Positions 52,217 through 61,605 of a DNA stretch of 64,000 bases are shown here, piece by piece. Each line of letters starts with the position of its first letter. The first letter of the stretch is position 1. Made by a program: the position numbers and the translations under genes. The notes beneath the pieces were generated by a model. That model saw nothing but the letters and a program-made list of their open reading frames with translations. It was not told where the DNA came from and did not search any database. This DNA comes from Thaumasiovibrio sp043421945 (GTDB taxonomy: Bacteria > Pseudomonadota > Gammaproteobacteria > Enterobacterales > Vibrionaceae). The stretch lies in assembly GCA_043421945.1 (NCBI GenBank), contig JBHOGO010000009.1, positions 23,722 through 87,721 on the forward strand, given 5' to 3'.

Positions 52217-52290
52217 GTTGTTGCGGGTAGGCGAAATGCGATTTTGTCACCATGATTACTCCGACTAACGAGTCTCACAAGGACATGATA

Positions 52291-53370
52291 ATGACTAAAC
52301 GCAACTTCTCCCTTAAACGCACTCTATTGGCTTTTGGTACCTGTGCTGCGCTATTAACTTCAGCTTCAGCAATGGCCGCCGAAAAAGTATACCGCCTTAA
52401 ACTTGCTGAAACATGGGGACCAAACTTCCCCATCTTTGGTGATACGACAAAAAACATGGCCGCAATGGCTGAGAAGATGTCTAACGGACGTCTCCAAATT
52501 AGAATTGACTCGGCAAACAAACACAAAGCACCTCTGGGTGTCTTTGATATGGTTAAAGCTGGTCAATACGACATGGGTCACTCCGCATCGTATTACTGGA
52601 AAGGTAAAGTACCGAATACTCTATATTTCACCACCATGCCCTTTGGAATGGTTGCCTCTGAGCAATACGCGTGGTTCTATCACGGCGGTGGCATGGAGTT
52701 GATGGAGAAAGTCTACGGACCGCATAACTTAATGTCTTTCCCTGGTGGCAACACTGGTGTTCAAATGGGTGGTTGGTTTCAAAAAGAGATCAATTCTGTC
52801 GATGATTTAAAAGGCCTTAAGATGCGAATCCCAGGTTTTGCAGGAGAAGTACTTGCGAAACTGGGGGCAAGCCCAACCAATATCGCTCCGGGTGAACTCT
52901 ATACCTCATTAGAACGCAGAACTATCGACGCACTGGAGTGGGTTGGTCCAGGCCTTGACCTCAGAATGGGCTTCCACAAGATAGCCCCATATTATTACAC
53001 CGGTTGGCATGAGCCAGCGACGGAATTACAGTTCCTCATCAATAAGCGCTCGTGGGATCGTCTACCAGAAGATCTCCAAGAGATCTTACGCGTTGCGATG
53101 CGTACATCTGCCTACGATATGTATACCCAAAACAACCACGCAAGTGGCATCAACTGGGCATCAATGCTGGAAGAATACCCAAATATCAAAGTAAAAAAAT
53201 TCCCTCAAGAAGTCATGGCTGCGATTCGCCAAGCGAACGATACCCTGTTAGCTGAACGTGCTGCATCAGATCCTCTTGCAAAAGAGATATTAGACTCTCA
53301 GGCTGCCTACATGGCGACTATTCGTCAGTGGACGGAAATATCTACACAAGCCTATTTAGAAGGCGAATAG
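52291..53370 (+). CDS. dctP: TRAP transporter solute-binding protein (DctP family)
   Basis: A 359-residue periplasmic protein. A signal peptide (MTKRNFSLKRTLLAFGTCAALLT... ending AMAA) is followed by a TRAP-type binding fold with LAETWGPNFPIFG, GNTGVQMGGWFQKE, GLKMRIPGFAGEVLAKLGASP and DALEWVGPGLDLRMGF. The last blocks resemble TakP-like binding proteins for 2-oxo or lactate-type acids; the exact ligand is not provable here. The ATG at 52291 has AAGGA seven bases upstream. It starts the TRAP operon with DctQ and DctM. Confidence 0.93.
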   Translation: MTKRNFSLKRTLLAFGTCAALLTSASAMAAEKVYRLKLAETWGPNFPIFGDTTKNMAAMAEKMSNGRLQIRIDSANKHKAPLGVFDMVKAGQYDMGHSASYYWKGKVPNTLYFTTMPFGMVASEQYAWFYHGGGMELMEKVYGPHNLMSFPGGNTGVQMGGWFQKEINSVDDLKGLKMRIPGFAGEVLAKLGASPTNIAPGELYTSLERRTIDALEWVGPGLDLRMGFHKIAPYYYTGWHEPATELQFLINKRSWDRLPEDLQEILRVAMRTSAYDMYTQNNHASGINWASMLEEYPNIKVKKFPQEVMAAIRQANDTLLAERAASDPLAKEILDSQAAYMATIRQWTEISTQAYLEGE

Positions 53371-53536
53371 AGAACAATTGTTCATTGTCTCTTAATAACG
53401 ACAATGGGGGCTTGCCCCCATCTGCACGTTTTACCTCAATGAGACAACCAAATACCTCACCGCGCCACTTTTAAGTAAACGCAGGGACAGGTAGAAGCAA
53501 CCAGTAACGAATATATCGTTGCTATAAGGAAGTAAC

Positions 53537-54061
53537 ATGCGGAATTTGGTGATGCTAGAACGGTTAATCAACCGCTTTTCAGATTTACTTGGTTGGCTAT
53601 CAGCCACTCTTTTTCTTCTTTTGGTCGTTAATGTTTCGTACGACGTTATTGCCCGATACCTATTTAGTAGCGTCTCTATCGCATTACAAGAGATGGAATG
53701 GCATCTATTTTCTGCGGTATTTCTCCTTGGCGTGCCTTACGCCCTTCGCGCTGGCGGTCACGTTCGTGTCGACCTTATTTACGAACGCTTGAACCATCGC
53801 GCACAGGCAATTATTGACTTGCTAGGTACGCTGTTATTCTTATTACCATTCTGCCTCTTGGTTTTTTGGTATGGCATTGATTTTGCGAAAGAGTCATACG
53901 CACTCGGTGAGTCGAGTGGTGACCCTGGTGGTCTCGCCTATCGATGGATAATCAAATCGATGATCCCAATTTCGTTCTTAGCGATGGCGATTAGTGGGAT
54001 TGGACTGCTTCTGCATTCTCTCAATCGTATTTTTAACCCTCAATTGATCCATACCAAGTAA
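53537..54061 (+). CDS. dctQ: TRAP transporter small permease (DctQ)
   Basis: A 174-residue inner-membrane protein with four helices, typical of DctQ. Blocks NVSYDVIARYLF and LQEMEWHLFSAVFLLGVPYALRAGGHVRVDL are the family hallmarks. It joins the large permease in one complex. GGAAG lies five bases before the ATG. The DctM start follows 12 nt after its stop. Confidence 0.93.
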   Translation: MRNLVMLERLINRFSDLLGWLSATLFLLLVVNVSYDVIARYLFSSVSIALQEMEWHLFSAVFLLGVPYALRAGGHVRVDLIYERLNHRAQAIIDLLGTLLFLLPFCLLVFWYGIDFAKESYALGESSGDPGGLAYRWIIKSMIPISFLAMAISGIGLLLHSLNRIFNPQLIHTK

Positions 54062-54073
54062 GGAGACTAAAAC

Positions 54074-55357
54074 ATGGTTGGTATTATTATGTTTATCGTC
54101 GCGCTGGTGGCTCTCTTGTTAGGGTTTCCTGTTGCATTCACGTTTGGCGGCATTGCACTTTTGTTTGGCGTATGGGCTGAAGGGCCAGAGATCTTTGCGT
54201 TTATGCCCTTTCGAATCATGAGCATTATGCAAAATACAGTCTTGATGGCTGTACCATTGTTCATCTTTATGGGACTCGTCCTCCAAAAAACAAAACTCGC
54301 TGAACAATTGCTCGTCTCAATGGGGAGGCTATTCGGTGGCGTCAGAGGTGGCTTAGCCATTTCTACCGTGTTAGTCGGCTCTTTACTTGCCGCTTCTACA
54401 GGTGTGGTCGGTGCGTCTGTTGTTGCTATGGGGCTCATTTCGCTCCCCGTCATGATGAAGTATAACTATGACAAAGGCTTAGCCTGCGGAACAATTTGTG
54501 CTTCAGGGACACTCGGCCAAATTATCCCACCTTCGATTGTTTTAATTCTGCTTGGCGATGTATTAGGCATACCGGTGGGTGATCTGTTCAAAGCCGCGGT
54601 TATTCCCGGGCTAGTCTTGGTGGGCGTTTATATTGCGTACATCATGATATACGCACACTTCAACCCACAAGCAGCAGTCGCAATACCAAGAGAAGAAGGC
54701 GTATCTCGTCGACAAGAAGTTATCACTGCGCTCAAAGCGATTATTCCTCCATTAGCGCTAATCGTGGTTGTACTTGGCTCCATTTTTGCCGGTGTCGCAA
54801 CACCAACAGAATCAGCTGCATTGGGTGGCGTCGGGGCTATCACCCTTGCACTCCTCTATGGGCAGTTTTCTCTCAAAATGCTCTATGCAAGTGCCTATGA
54901 GACCATAAAGGTTACCGCCATGGTGTTTGCTATTCTTTTGGGTGCAACAGCGTTCTCGATGGCGTTTACCTACACAGGTGGTGACTATCTCGTTGAGGAG
55001 TGGCTACTCGCTATTCCGGGCGATAAATGGGGCTTTTTAATTATTACCATGCTGGTCATTTTAGTCCTTGGGTTCTTCATCGACTTTGTTGAAATATGTT
55101 TCATTATCGTGCCGATTATCGCCCCTGTCGCGATGATCATGGATATTAACATGACGTGGTTTGCCATCTTAATTGCGCTCAATCTGCAAACCTCTTTCTT
55201 AACGCCACCTTTCGGTTTTAGTCTATTTTATCTTAAAGGTGTTGCGCCTAAAGGGATAACGACTGCACACATTTATCGGGGGGTATTGCCCTTTATCATT
55301 CTGCAAGTGCTTGTGGTTATCTCTTTACTGATGTTCCCCGCTTTCTTTGGCATGTAA
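54074..55357 (+). CDS. dctM: TRAP transporter large permease (DctM)
   Basis: A 427-residue protein with about 12 helices of the ion-transporter superfamily. Blocks GFPVAFTFGGIALLFG, GGVRGGLAISTVLVGSLLAASTGVVGASVVAMGLISLP, IPPSIVLILLGD, TPTESAALGG and TSFLTPPFGFSLFYLKGV are all typical. It catalyses Na+-coupled uptake of the substrate delivered by DctP. GGAGA precedes the ATG. A terminator follows, separating it from the kinase gene. Confidence 0.96.
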   Translation: MVGIIMFIVALVALLLGFPVAFTFGGIALLFGVWAEGPEIFAFMPFRIMSIMQNTVLMAVPLFIFMGLVLQKTKLAEQLLVSMGRLFGGVRGGLAISTVLVGSLLAASTGVVGASVVAMGLISLPVMMKYNYDKGLACGTICASGTLGQIIPPSIVLILLGDVLGIPVGDLFKAAVIPGLVLVGVYIAYIMIYAHFNPQAAVAIPREEGVSRRQEVITALKAIIPPLALIVVVLGSIFAGVATPTESAALGGVGAITLALLYGQFSLKMLYASAYETIKVTAMVFAILLGATAFSMAFTYTGGDYLVEEWLLAIPGDKWGFLIITMLVILVLGFFIDFVEICFIIVPIIAPVAMIMDINMTWFAILIALNLQTSFLTPPFGFSLFYLKGVAPKGITTAHIYRGVLPFIILQVLVVISLLMFPAFFGM

Positions 55358-55374
55358 GTCATAGACTTCAATTC

Positions 55375-55410
55375 AACGTATCGGAGCGAATTGCTTCGAT
55401 ACGTTTTTTT
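55375..55410 (+). terminator. Intrinsic terminator of the TRAP operon
   Basis: AACGTATCG / CGATACGTT stem with inner GAGC / GCTT pairing and a run of seven Ts, 18 nt after the dctM stop codon. Confidence 0.92.
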
Positions 55411-55527
55411 CCACCTCACTGTTTTTTCCCACATCACTATAGCTCACCATATATTTGACTCTGCTAACATCCCCTCTCACACACAAATGTTACAATCAGG
55501 TTAATTTATGACTCAGCGAGATGTTCG

Positions 55528-56880
55528 ATGCCTCTGAAATTGAAACTCATCTTACTTACCTTGCTGCCACTTGTGCTTATCTCACTCACCGTGGCATGGA
55601 TCTCTATTCATCAAATTTCCCAACTCGGAGAACAAGAGATTAAGACATTTGAAAACAACCTGCTCGAAAACCGTGAACAAGCGCTGAAAGATCACCTTGA
55701 TTTGGCTTTTAATAGCATTGAACATATCGTGTCTGATCCCTCCTTATCGACTGCGCAAGCTCAACACGCAGTAAAAGAAATTATCGACAACCTCCGCTAT
55801 GGGGAAGATGGCTATTTCTTTGTTTATGATGCTGATGGCAATAACCTCGTCCACCCTATTCAACCTCAGTTAGTCGGCACGAACCTTTATAACCTCCAAG
55901 ATGAAAAAGGGAATTACCTCATCCAATCTCTTCTGAGTGCGGCAAAAGAAGGTGGCGGCTTTCATCTTTATCAATGGGAGAAACCCTCCACAGGTGACGT
56001 TGTCACCAAGCTAAGCTATGCTCGCTGGCTTCCTAACTGGCAATGGATGGTGGGTACAGGGCTTTATATCGAAGATATCGAGGAGCAACTCGACGGTATC
56101 CGCAGCTCAGTAAAAGCCAATATTAGCACTACTTTTGTCACTGTCTTTGCGCTACTCAGTGTTACCGTGCTCGTTATCATCGTGACGACGCTGGCGATAA
56201 ACCTTCATGAACATCGTCTTGCTGACAGTAATTTGAAGGCCTTGGCACACAAAACGGTGATGTTCCAAGAAAATGAAAAGAAGCATCTAGCCAGAGAACT
56301 TCATGATGGGATTAATCAGCTTCTTATCTCCAGTAAATGTCATTTTGAACTGCATCAGAAACAACTCAATGTGGCATCTGATAATAGTGCTTTCAGCAAA
56401 GGGCAGAACGCATTATTACAAGCCATTACTGAATTGAGACAGATCTCTCATAGTTTAAGGCCAAGTACATTGGATGATATTGGGCTCGCTGCAGCGATTA
56501 AATCTCTGGCAGAAGATTTCGCTGATCACACCGAATTACAGGTCAATATGACTCTGACCAACGCACCATTACCACTCAATAATGATTGGGTAACAACCCT
56601 GTACCGCGTCGTGCAAGAGTCCCTGTGTAATATTCAAAAGCATGCCACTGCATCACAGGTCGACTTGATCGTCGAAAGGCTCGGTCACTATCTTCAACTC
56701 ATTGTCAGAGATAACGGACGTGGGTTTTCACTCACTCAAGCATTGCATGGCGATGGTATCGGTTTACGCAATATGAGAGAGAGAATTGAATTTATCGGCG
56801 GACACTTTGAAATTATCACCGAGCCCGATTACGGTACAGAAATTACGGTGACGTTAGAATTAGAAAAGGACATGACATGA
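55528..56880 (+). CDS. Cache-domain sensor histidine kinase (NarX/UhpB class)
   Basis: A 450-residue membrane kinase. A first helix (about 7-28), a periplasmic single Cache domain (about 30-190; GEDGYFFVYDADGNNLVHP and PNWQWMVGTGLYI are typical), a second helix (about 197-222), then a HisKA_3 dimerisation region with phosphoacceptor His259 in LARELHDGINQLL, and an HATPase domain with VVQESLCNIQKHA, VRDNGRGFS and GIGLRNMRERIEFIGG. Cache domains bind small organic acids, which fits the adjacent TRAP transporter. Its stop overlaps the regulator start as ATGA. The signal is inferred. Confidence 0.93.
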   Translation: MPLKLKLILLTLLPLVLISLTVAWISIHQISQLGEQEIKTFENNLLENREQALKDHLDLAFNSIEHIVSDPSLSTAQAQHAVKEIIDNLRYGEDGYFFVYDADGNNLVHPIQPQLVGTNLYNLQDEKGNYLIQSLLSAAKEGGGFHLYQWEKPSTGDVVTKLSYARWLPNWQWMVGTGLYIEDIEEQLDGIRSSVKANISTTFVTVFALLSVTVLVIIVTTLAINLHEHRLADSNLKALAHKTVMFQENEKKHLARELHDGINQLLISSKCHFELHQKQLNVASDNSAFSKGQNALLQAITELRQISHSLRPSTLDDIGLAAAIKSLAEDFADHTELQVNMTLTNAPLPLNNDWVTTLYRVVQESLCNIQKHATASQVDLIVERLGHYLQLIVRDNGRGFSLTQALHGDGIGLRNMRERIEFIGGHFEIITEPDYGTEITVTLELEKDMT

Positions 56881-57515
56881 GCAAAATTCGCGTTCTACTT
56901 GTTGATGATCATCAGGTCGTTTTAGAGGGCTTTGTTGCTCGCCTTACCCATGAACCCGGTATTGAAATTGTTGGAACAGCCAACAATGGACAACAAGCTA
57001 TTGAGAGAGTGAAAGAGTCGACGCCAGATATCGTTCTGATGGACTTTTCCATGCCCGTGATGAACGGTCTTGAAGCCACTAAATTACTGAAAACAAATTT
57101 CCCTGATGTAAAGGTGCTCATGCTGACCATGCATGACAGTCGAGAGTACATTATGCAAGTCATGGAGGCTGGCGCTATGGGCTACCTCTTAAAGGAAATC
57201 AGTGCTGAAGAGATGGTGAATGCTATCCAAACGGTTTTTAAGGGGGCAACCTATTTCTGCCATACCGCAACAAAATCGTTATTCCAACCCACGGAAAAAT
57301 CAACGATAGCAAAAGCGACAACGCCACTAAGTCGCCGTGAAGAAAAAGTACTCACTCTAGTGGCTAGCGGCTTAAGTAACAAAAAAATAGCAGCACAGCT
57401 GGAAATAAGCGCCCGTACCGTCGAAACACATCGTCAAAATATTCGCCATAAACTCGATATCCAATCGGTCGCAGAACTGGCTCAATACGCGTCGAAACAT
57501 GGCCTTACCGAATAA
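56877..57515 (+). CDS. NarL/LuxR-type response regulator
   Basis: A 212-residue regulator. The receiver domain has the acidic pocket (VDDHQ at the N-terminus) and phosphoacceptor Asp56 in DIVLMDFSMPVMNG, with Thr and Lys switch residues in MLTMH and YLLKEIS. The C-terminal GerE-type helix-turn-helix is LSRREEKVLTLVASGLSNKKIAAQLEISARTVETHR. It is the cognate partner of the kinase (ATGA overlap) and probably controls the TRAP operon upstream; target sites are inferred. Confidence 0.95.
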   Translation: MSKIRVLLVDDHQVVLEGFVARLTHEPGIEIVGTANNGQQAIERVKESTPDIVLMDFSMPVMNGLEATKLLKTNFPDVKVLMLTMHDSREYIMQVMEAGAMGYLLKEISAEEMVNAIQTVFKGATYFCHTATKSLFQPTEKSTIAKATTPLSRREEKVLTLVASGLSNKKIAAQLEISARTVETHRQNIRHKLDIQSVAELAQYASKHGLTE

Positions 57516-57593
57516 ATTCACAAGACAAATAGATTGAAATGAATTAATCACGTAAAATAACCCCATTTACATGTTCAAACGAAATGGGTTTCC

Positions 57594-59117
57594 ATGCGAA
57601 TTAGGAATTATCGCCGTTGGTTAGAAGCATTATTGTTATTGAGCGTCGCCACGACTGTTTTATTGCTACTACAAAAGCCTTTAGGGCACTACCTACTGAA
57701 ACGCGATGTTACCGACAAGCTTAACTCATTGACCTATTTCTACCATGAACGTTTCGGGCATATTTATGATGAAATTATGTCTCTCGATTCGCTACTTGAC
57801 GGAACTTGTAGCCCATCCGATATTGAGACTATCCGAAATATCAGTGAGGAATCTGCTGGTATCCAGTTACTCGAAGTGCAGTTTGGTCCCTTGCTGTGTA
57901 ATCAATATGGACTTGAGCCTACGCTCTTTGAACTTGATAACACCGCCATCGTTGAAGATTCACCAACTAACCCTTACCGAATTTCAATGTATAAAAATCA
58001 ACGCTTGTTTTTGCAGATCGAATTCGAGAAAGGCACCTTTAGGGTCATTACGGAGCCATTTCAATACCTTTTCATCGATCACATCGATTGTGTAAACTGC
58101 ATTGCCATTTCATTGACGAACAGAAGCCACAAAAGTGTTGCTATTCACCCGAAGGCAGATGGGATTAAATACAAAATGCTCGCTTCAAGTCCGTTAATTG
58201 ATGGTTTTACAATTAACGTTGAAGCTAACGATATGGCAGTAAAACATTATACTGCGGACTTACAGCGCAAGTTTTTTTGGTATATATGGCCAATTATTTT
58301 TTTCACCTCCACGCTTTGGGGGCTTTGGAGAGCAAAGTCTCTGACTCTTGTTGAACTAATTGACCAAGCCATAGAAAACAGTGAGTTTACCCCTTTCTAT
58401 CAACCTATTATCGATGCGAAGTCTGGCAATATGATCGGGGGTGAAGTCCTTGTGCGTTGGATAAAAGCGGATGGAGAGCTCATCCCACCAAATAACTTTA
58501 TTCCTCTCGCTGAGAATAACGGTCAAATCGTGCCGATAACTGAGCAACTCTTTCAGAAAGTACTTCATGATATAGGCAAGCTTGACTGGAAAGATAACCA
58601 GTTATTTGCGAGTATCAACGTGACACCGAGTCAACTAGAAGATCCTCATTTTGCTCATCGTATTCTAGATATCATAGACTCACACCAAGTGCGGGCATCG
58701 TCGATAGCGTTAGAAGTCACTGAGCGTACCCCTTTTACGAACATTGCTGCAGCTTCCATCTCAATGAATATTCTCGAAAAGCGTGGGATCGAAATCAAAC
58801 TCGATGATGCGGGCACAGGCTATGGTGGATTCAGTTATTTACAAAAATTACCGATACATACTCTTAAGATTGATAAAATGTTTGTTGATACCGTCGGTAC
58901 TGAAGACTTAAAACGTAACATTCTTCAATCCATCATCTCCTTTGGTCATACCGCGGAATTATCCTTAATTGCAGAAGGTGTTGAAACAAAAGAACAAGTC
59001 GCCTATTTACTGTCACAAAAAGTACACCTTATGCAAGGGTATTACTTTGCTAAGCCGATGCACTTTGTCGATTTTGAACATTACTACCTCAGTCAACAGA
59101 CTACTAAAGTGCACTGA
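57594..59117 (+). CDS. CSS-motif EAL-domain c-di-GMP phosphodiesterase
   Basis: A 507-residue membrane enzyme. Helix 1 (about 10-27), a periplasmic CSS-type domain (about 30-225) with Cys72 in TCSPSD and Cys102, helix 2 (about 227-246), then an EAL domain (about 255-500). The signature is EVLVR (Glu284), fitting ExLxR; LDDAGTGYGG has Asp404 and Asp405, and KIDKMF and AEGVETKEQ complete the metal and catalytic set, so activity is likely. It would hydrolyse cyclic di-GMP, with activity set by cysteine redox state in the periplasm (as known for this class). It lies 78 nt after the response regulator; co-transcription is possible. Confidence 0.92.
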   Translation: MRIRNYRRWLEALLLLSVATTVLLLLQKPLGHYLLKRDVTDKLNSLTYFYHERFGHIYDEIMSLDSLLDGTCSPSDIETIRNISEESAGIQLLEVQFGPLLCNQYGLEPTLFELDNTAIVEDSPTNPYRISMYKNQRLFLQIEFEKGTFRVITEPFQYLFIDHIDCVNCIAISLTNRSHKSVAIHPKADGIKYKMLASSPLIDGFTINVEANDMAVKHYTADLQRKFFWYIWPIIFFTSTLWGLWRAKSLTLVELIDQAIENSEFTPFYQPIIDAKSGNMIGGEVLVRWIKADGELIPPNNFIPLAENNGQIVPITEQLFQKVLHDIGKLDWKDNQLFASINVTPSQLEDPHFAHRILDIIDSHQVRASSIALEVTERTPFTNIAAASISMNILEKRGIEIKLDDAGTGYGGFSYLQKLPIHTLKIDKMFVDTVGTEDLKRNILQSIISFGHTAELSLIAEGVETKEQVAYLLSQKVHLMQGYYFAKPMHFVDFEHYYLSQQTTKVH

Positions 59118-59245
59118 AGCAAAAAATTAGCACTGTTCGATGAAAAACCGCACAATTGGTAGTTGTTATTTCGCGCCAGCGACCTAGAATGGCATCGATT
59201 AAAAATTCGATTATGTGGTCAGACACATTGAGCAAAGGAAAGAGA

Positions 59246-60151
59246 ATGATTCTAGTAGTTGGACACAAAAACCCAGATAGCGACAGTATTTGCTCTGCGT
59301 TAGTTGCTGAAGCGTTACTGAAGGCCCGTGGTCTTGAAGCAAAAGCCGTAAGACAAGGCGATATTAACCGCGAAACTCAATTTATCTTGGATCGCGCGGG
59401 TGTTGAACAACCTGAAATGTGCACAGAAGTAGCAGGACAATCTCTTTGGCTTGTTGACTATTCAGATCTTGCACAAGGTCCTGATGACATGGCTCAAGCC
59501 GAAATCCTTGGCATTGTTGACCACCACCGTCTTGGTGACGTAACAACAACAAACCCTCTTGAAGCATGGATTTGGCCTGTCGGCTGTACTTCAACGATTC
59601 TTTTCAATCTATTTAAGATGGAAGACGCTGAAATTACACGCCCAATCGCAACCTTGATGCTTTCAGCCATTTTAAGTGACACGGTTGGCTTTGCATCGCC
59701 AACGTGTACACAAAAAGATAAAGACGCTGTTGCTGCATTAGCACCTCTAGCGGGTGTTGAAGATCTTGATACATTCATCAAAGATCTATTGATTGCAAAA
59801 ACAGATATCGAAGGCCTAACAGCAAACGAACTTGTTGAAAAAGACCTTAAAGCTTACCCTTTCAATGACCGTCCAGTTGTTGTTGGTCAAGTTGAACTTG
59901 CAACTATTGAGCAAGTTGAAGGTATGATTGATGCCCTTGAAGCTGATTTGCAGCGTCGTTGTGATGAAGAAGGCCTTGCTTTCGCAGCATTAATGTTGAC
60001 TGACATCACTACAAGTACGACTCGCCTATTATTCAAAGGTGAGTGGAGCGACAAACTAGCACCACACGTTAAAGATGGCGTGTTGATGATGGAAAATACG
60101 CTAAGCCGTAAGAAGCAAGGCTGGCCTTGGTTACAAGGCGTATTGGCATAA
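59246..60151 (+). CDS. ppaC: Manganese-dependent inorganic pyrophosphatase
   Basis: A 301-residue DHH-family (family II) pyrophosphatase, hydrolysing diphosphate to phosphate in the cytosol. Metal ligands are in GHKNPDSDS (His7, Asp11, Asp13), LVDYS (Asp71) and VDHHRLGD (DHH at 92-94), and the C-terminal DHHA2 domain ends SRKKQGWPWLQ. The ATG at 59246 has AAAGGA upstream and matches the family start; an ATG at 59156 would add 30 residues with no homology. This type is common in Vibrio. The gene is monocistronic. Confidence 0.96.
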   Translation: MILVVGHKNPDSDSICSALVAEALLKARGLEAKAVRQGDINRETQFILDRAGVEQPEMCTEVAGQSLWLVDYSDLAQGPDDMAQAEILGIVDHHRLGDVTTTNPLEAWIWPVGCTSTILFNLFKMEDAEITRPIATLMLSAILSDTVGFASPTCTQKDKDAVAALAPLAGVEDLDTFIKDLLIAKTDIEGLTANELVEKDLKAYPFNDRPVVVGQVELATIEQVEGMIDALEADLQRRCDEEGLAFAALMLTDITTSTTRLLFKGEWSDKLAPHVKDGVLMMENTLSRKKQGWPWLQGVLA

Positions 60152-60214
60152 CTGCTAACGCTATGTGCTCAGTAAGGTGTCTCACTAAAGGCTTTACTTA
60201 GAAATATCCGATTT

Positions 60215-60244
60215 AAAGAGGAAGCAGTGCTTCCTCTTTTTTAT
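60215..60244 (+). terminator. Intrinsic terminator of ppaC
   Basis: AAAGAGGAAGC, loop AGT, GCTTCCTCTTT, then a T-run, 63 nt after the ppaC stop; it may also serve the convergent patatin gene. Confidence 0.9.
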
Positions 60245-60255
60245 TACCCAAAACT

Positions 60256-61452
60256 TCATAAATGACGGTATATTTTTTTATGTTCTAATGGCCTCATACC
60301 ATGCTGTTGACGCCATGTATCGACAAAAGCGCTTCCTATATCAAGTCCATGCTGGTAATCAGACGCTAACTGATGCTGTGAACTTAATAATGCAGTACTT
60401 AATAATGGTTTCGTTGGGGCAATTTGTATCACTTTCACACCTGAAGGCGGCGATGCTAGAAAACGTTCTGTTTCTTGTGTATTACGATAGTGACTAATCA
60501 ACATCTCTAACATTTCATTCGAATACCCACTTCTTTTTAATGCAAGTAAACGAAAAAAATGATTTCCACTAAATAGCCAACGATCGCCCTGCCCCTTATT
60601 AGCTGATGATAACTCTAGATTCTTTTCCAGGTCGTTAACAAAAGGCAGCTCTCTCCACTCCTTACTCAACGAATCCAATTTATTAGACAACCCTTTGTGG
60701 AAAGTTTTTAAAGAACTCAATTCATCGTCAAGCTTTAAGCGACGTAAGTACTCTGGAAGCTCTAGCTCAATTCTCTGTCTCGCCGTCTCAATAGCCCGAC
60801 TTGCTGATGCCGATATTTTCACTACTTTTTCGGTTCGAATAACGACTAGCTCCGAAGAGCCACGTCGCCACGCTTCTAATGCAGGAATTGCTGCACTGAC
60901 CCCTCCGTCTACCCATGTCTGTGCATTGATTTCTACAGGTCTATCGTACAACATAGGTATTGCACACGTTGCAGTTGCGACTGACTTCCACTGATCACCA
61001 TACATAGGAAAGTAGTGATCTTTTAGCGATTGGGTACTGGTCACACATGCCAGCGCTTCTCGACCTTCATCTAAAGTTAACTGCGCACGACAAGAGGCTA
61101 ATTCCGCCTCACCAGTATCAAGGGCAGACGATAATGCCCAATCCAAGTCCATCGTTTGCTGACGACGAATAAACTGAAACAAGTTAAAGAATCGATCTTG
61201 GGTTGTATATTCAGCAATGAAGCGTTGCCCAACACCGGGCTGGCGAGCAATAAATGAAGAGAGGTTTAAAGCGCCAGCCGAGACACCGACATAGCGACTA
61301 AAAGGGTCAAAGCCAGCGGCTAAGAACGCATCTAAAACACCCGCAGTAAAAATACCTCGTTGCCCCCCACCTTGAGCAACAAGAGCCATCTCAGAGCGTG
61401 GCTGACAATATTTAGACATCAATTCGATAACAAAAAAAGAACTCAATGACAT
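60256..61452 (-). CDS. Patatin-like phospholipase, YjjU family
   Basis: A 398-residue patatin-fold protein. The oxyanion loop is GGGQRG, the nucleophile Ser58 is in GVSAGALN and the partner Asp182 is in WVDGGVS, so the Ser-Asp dyad is intact. Layout and length follow E. coli YjjU. It probably hydrolyses phospholipid or other esters at the inner membrane or in the cytosol; no signal peptide is seen. The N-terminus is uncertain: in-frame ATGs at 61452, 61419 and 61389 all lack a good ribosome binding site. Confidence 0.88.
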   Translation of the reverse strand: MSLSSFFVIELMSKYCQPRSEMALVAQGGGQRGIFTAGVLDAFLAAGFDPFSRYVGVSAGALNLSSFIARQPGVGQRFIAEYTTQDRFFNLFQFIRRQQTMDLDWALSSALDTGEAELASCRAQLTLDEGREALACVTSTQSLKDHYFPMYGDQWKSVATATCAIPMLYDRPVEINAQTWVDGGVSAAIPALEAWRRGSSELVVIRTEKVVKISASASRAIETARQRIELELPEYLRRLKLDDELSSLKTFHKGLSNKLDSLSKEWRELPFVNDLEKNLELSSANKGQGDRWLFSGNHFFRLLALKRSGYSNEMLEMLISHYRNTQETERFLASPPSGVKVIQIAPTKPLLSTALLSSQHQLASDYQHGLDIGSAFVDTWRQQHGMRPLEHKKIYRHL

Positions 61453-61512
61453 TACACTAACACAGTAAAGCCATCAGTCGCTGAACTCGTTAGTGGGATA
61501 TCATAACAATCT

Positions 61513-61605
61513 CTAAGCTGTAACAGCCATAAAACTAAAAGCCAAAATAAGTGTTAGTGCACCAGCAGCAAAACATAGTGCTAATTTCAAATTGGTATCT
61601 TTCAT
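61513..61605 (-). CDS. Possible 30-residue single-helix membrane protein
   Basis: ATG at 61605 with AAGGGAAGG just upstream (a strong ribosome binding site). It encodes MKDTNLKLALCFAAGALTLI and on through AFSFMAVTA to TAG at 61513: one membrane helix after a short basic start. It lies 60 nt upstream of the patatin gene on the same strand. No family is recognised. The strong site and the hydrophobic code support it despite its size. Confidence 0.5.
   Translation of the reverse strand: MKDTNLKLALCFAAGALTLILAFSFMAVTA

Larger units (their letters stand above)
51831..52290. other. Promoter region of the TRAP operon and ribA
   Basis: About 460 nt, divergent between ribA and the TRAP operon. It holds a 19-nt perfect palindrome (52000-52018), four ACTACGT heptamers and a 12-bp palindrome CGACCTAGGTCG (52172-52183). 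No gene is evident. Confidence 0.6.
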
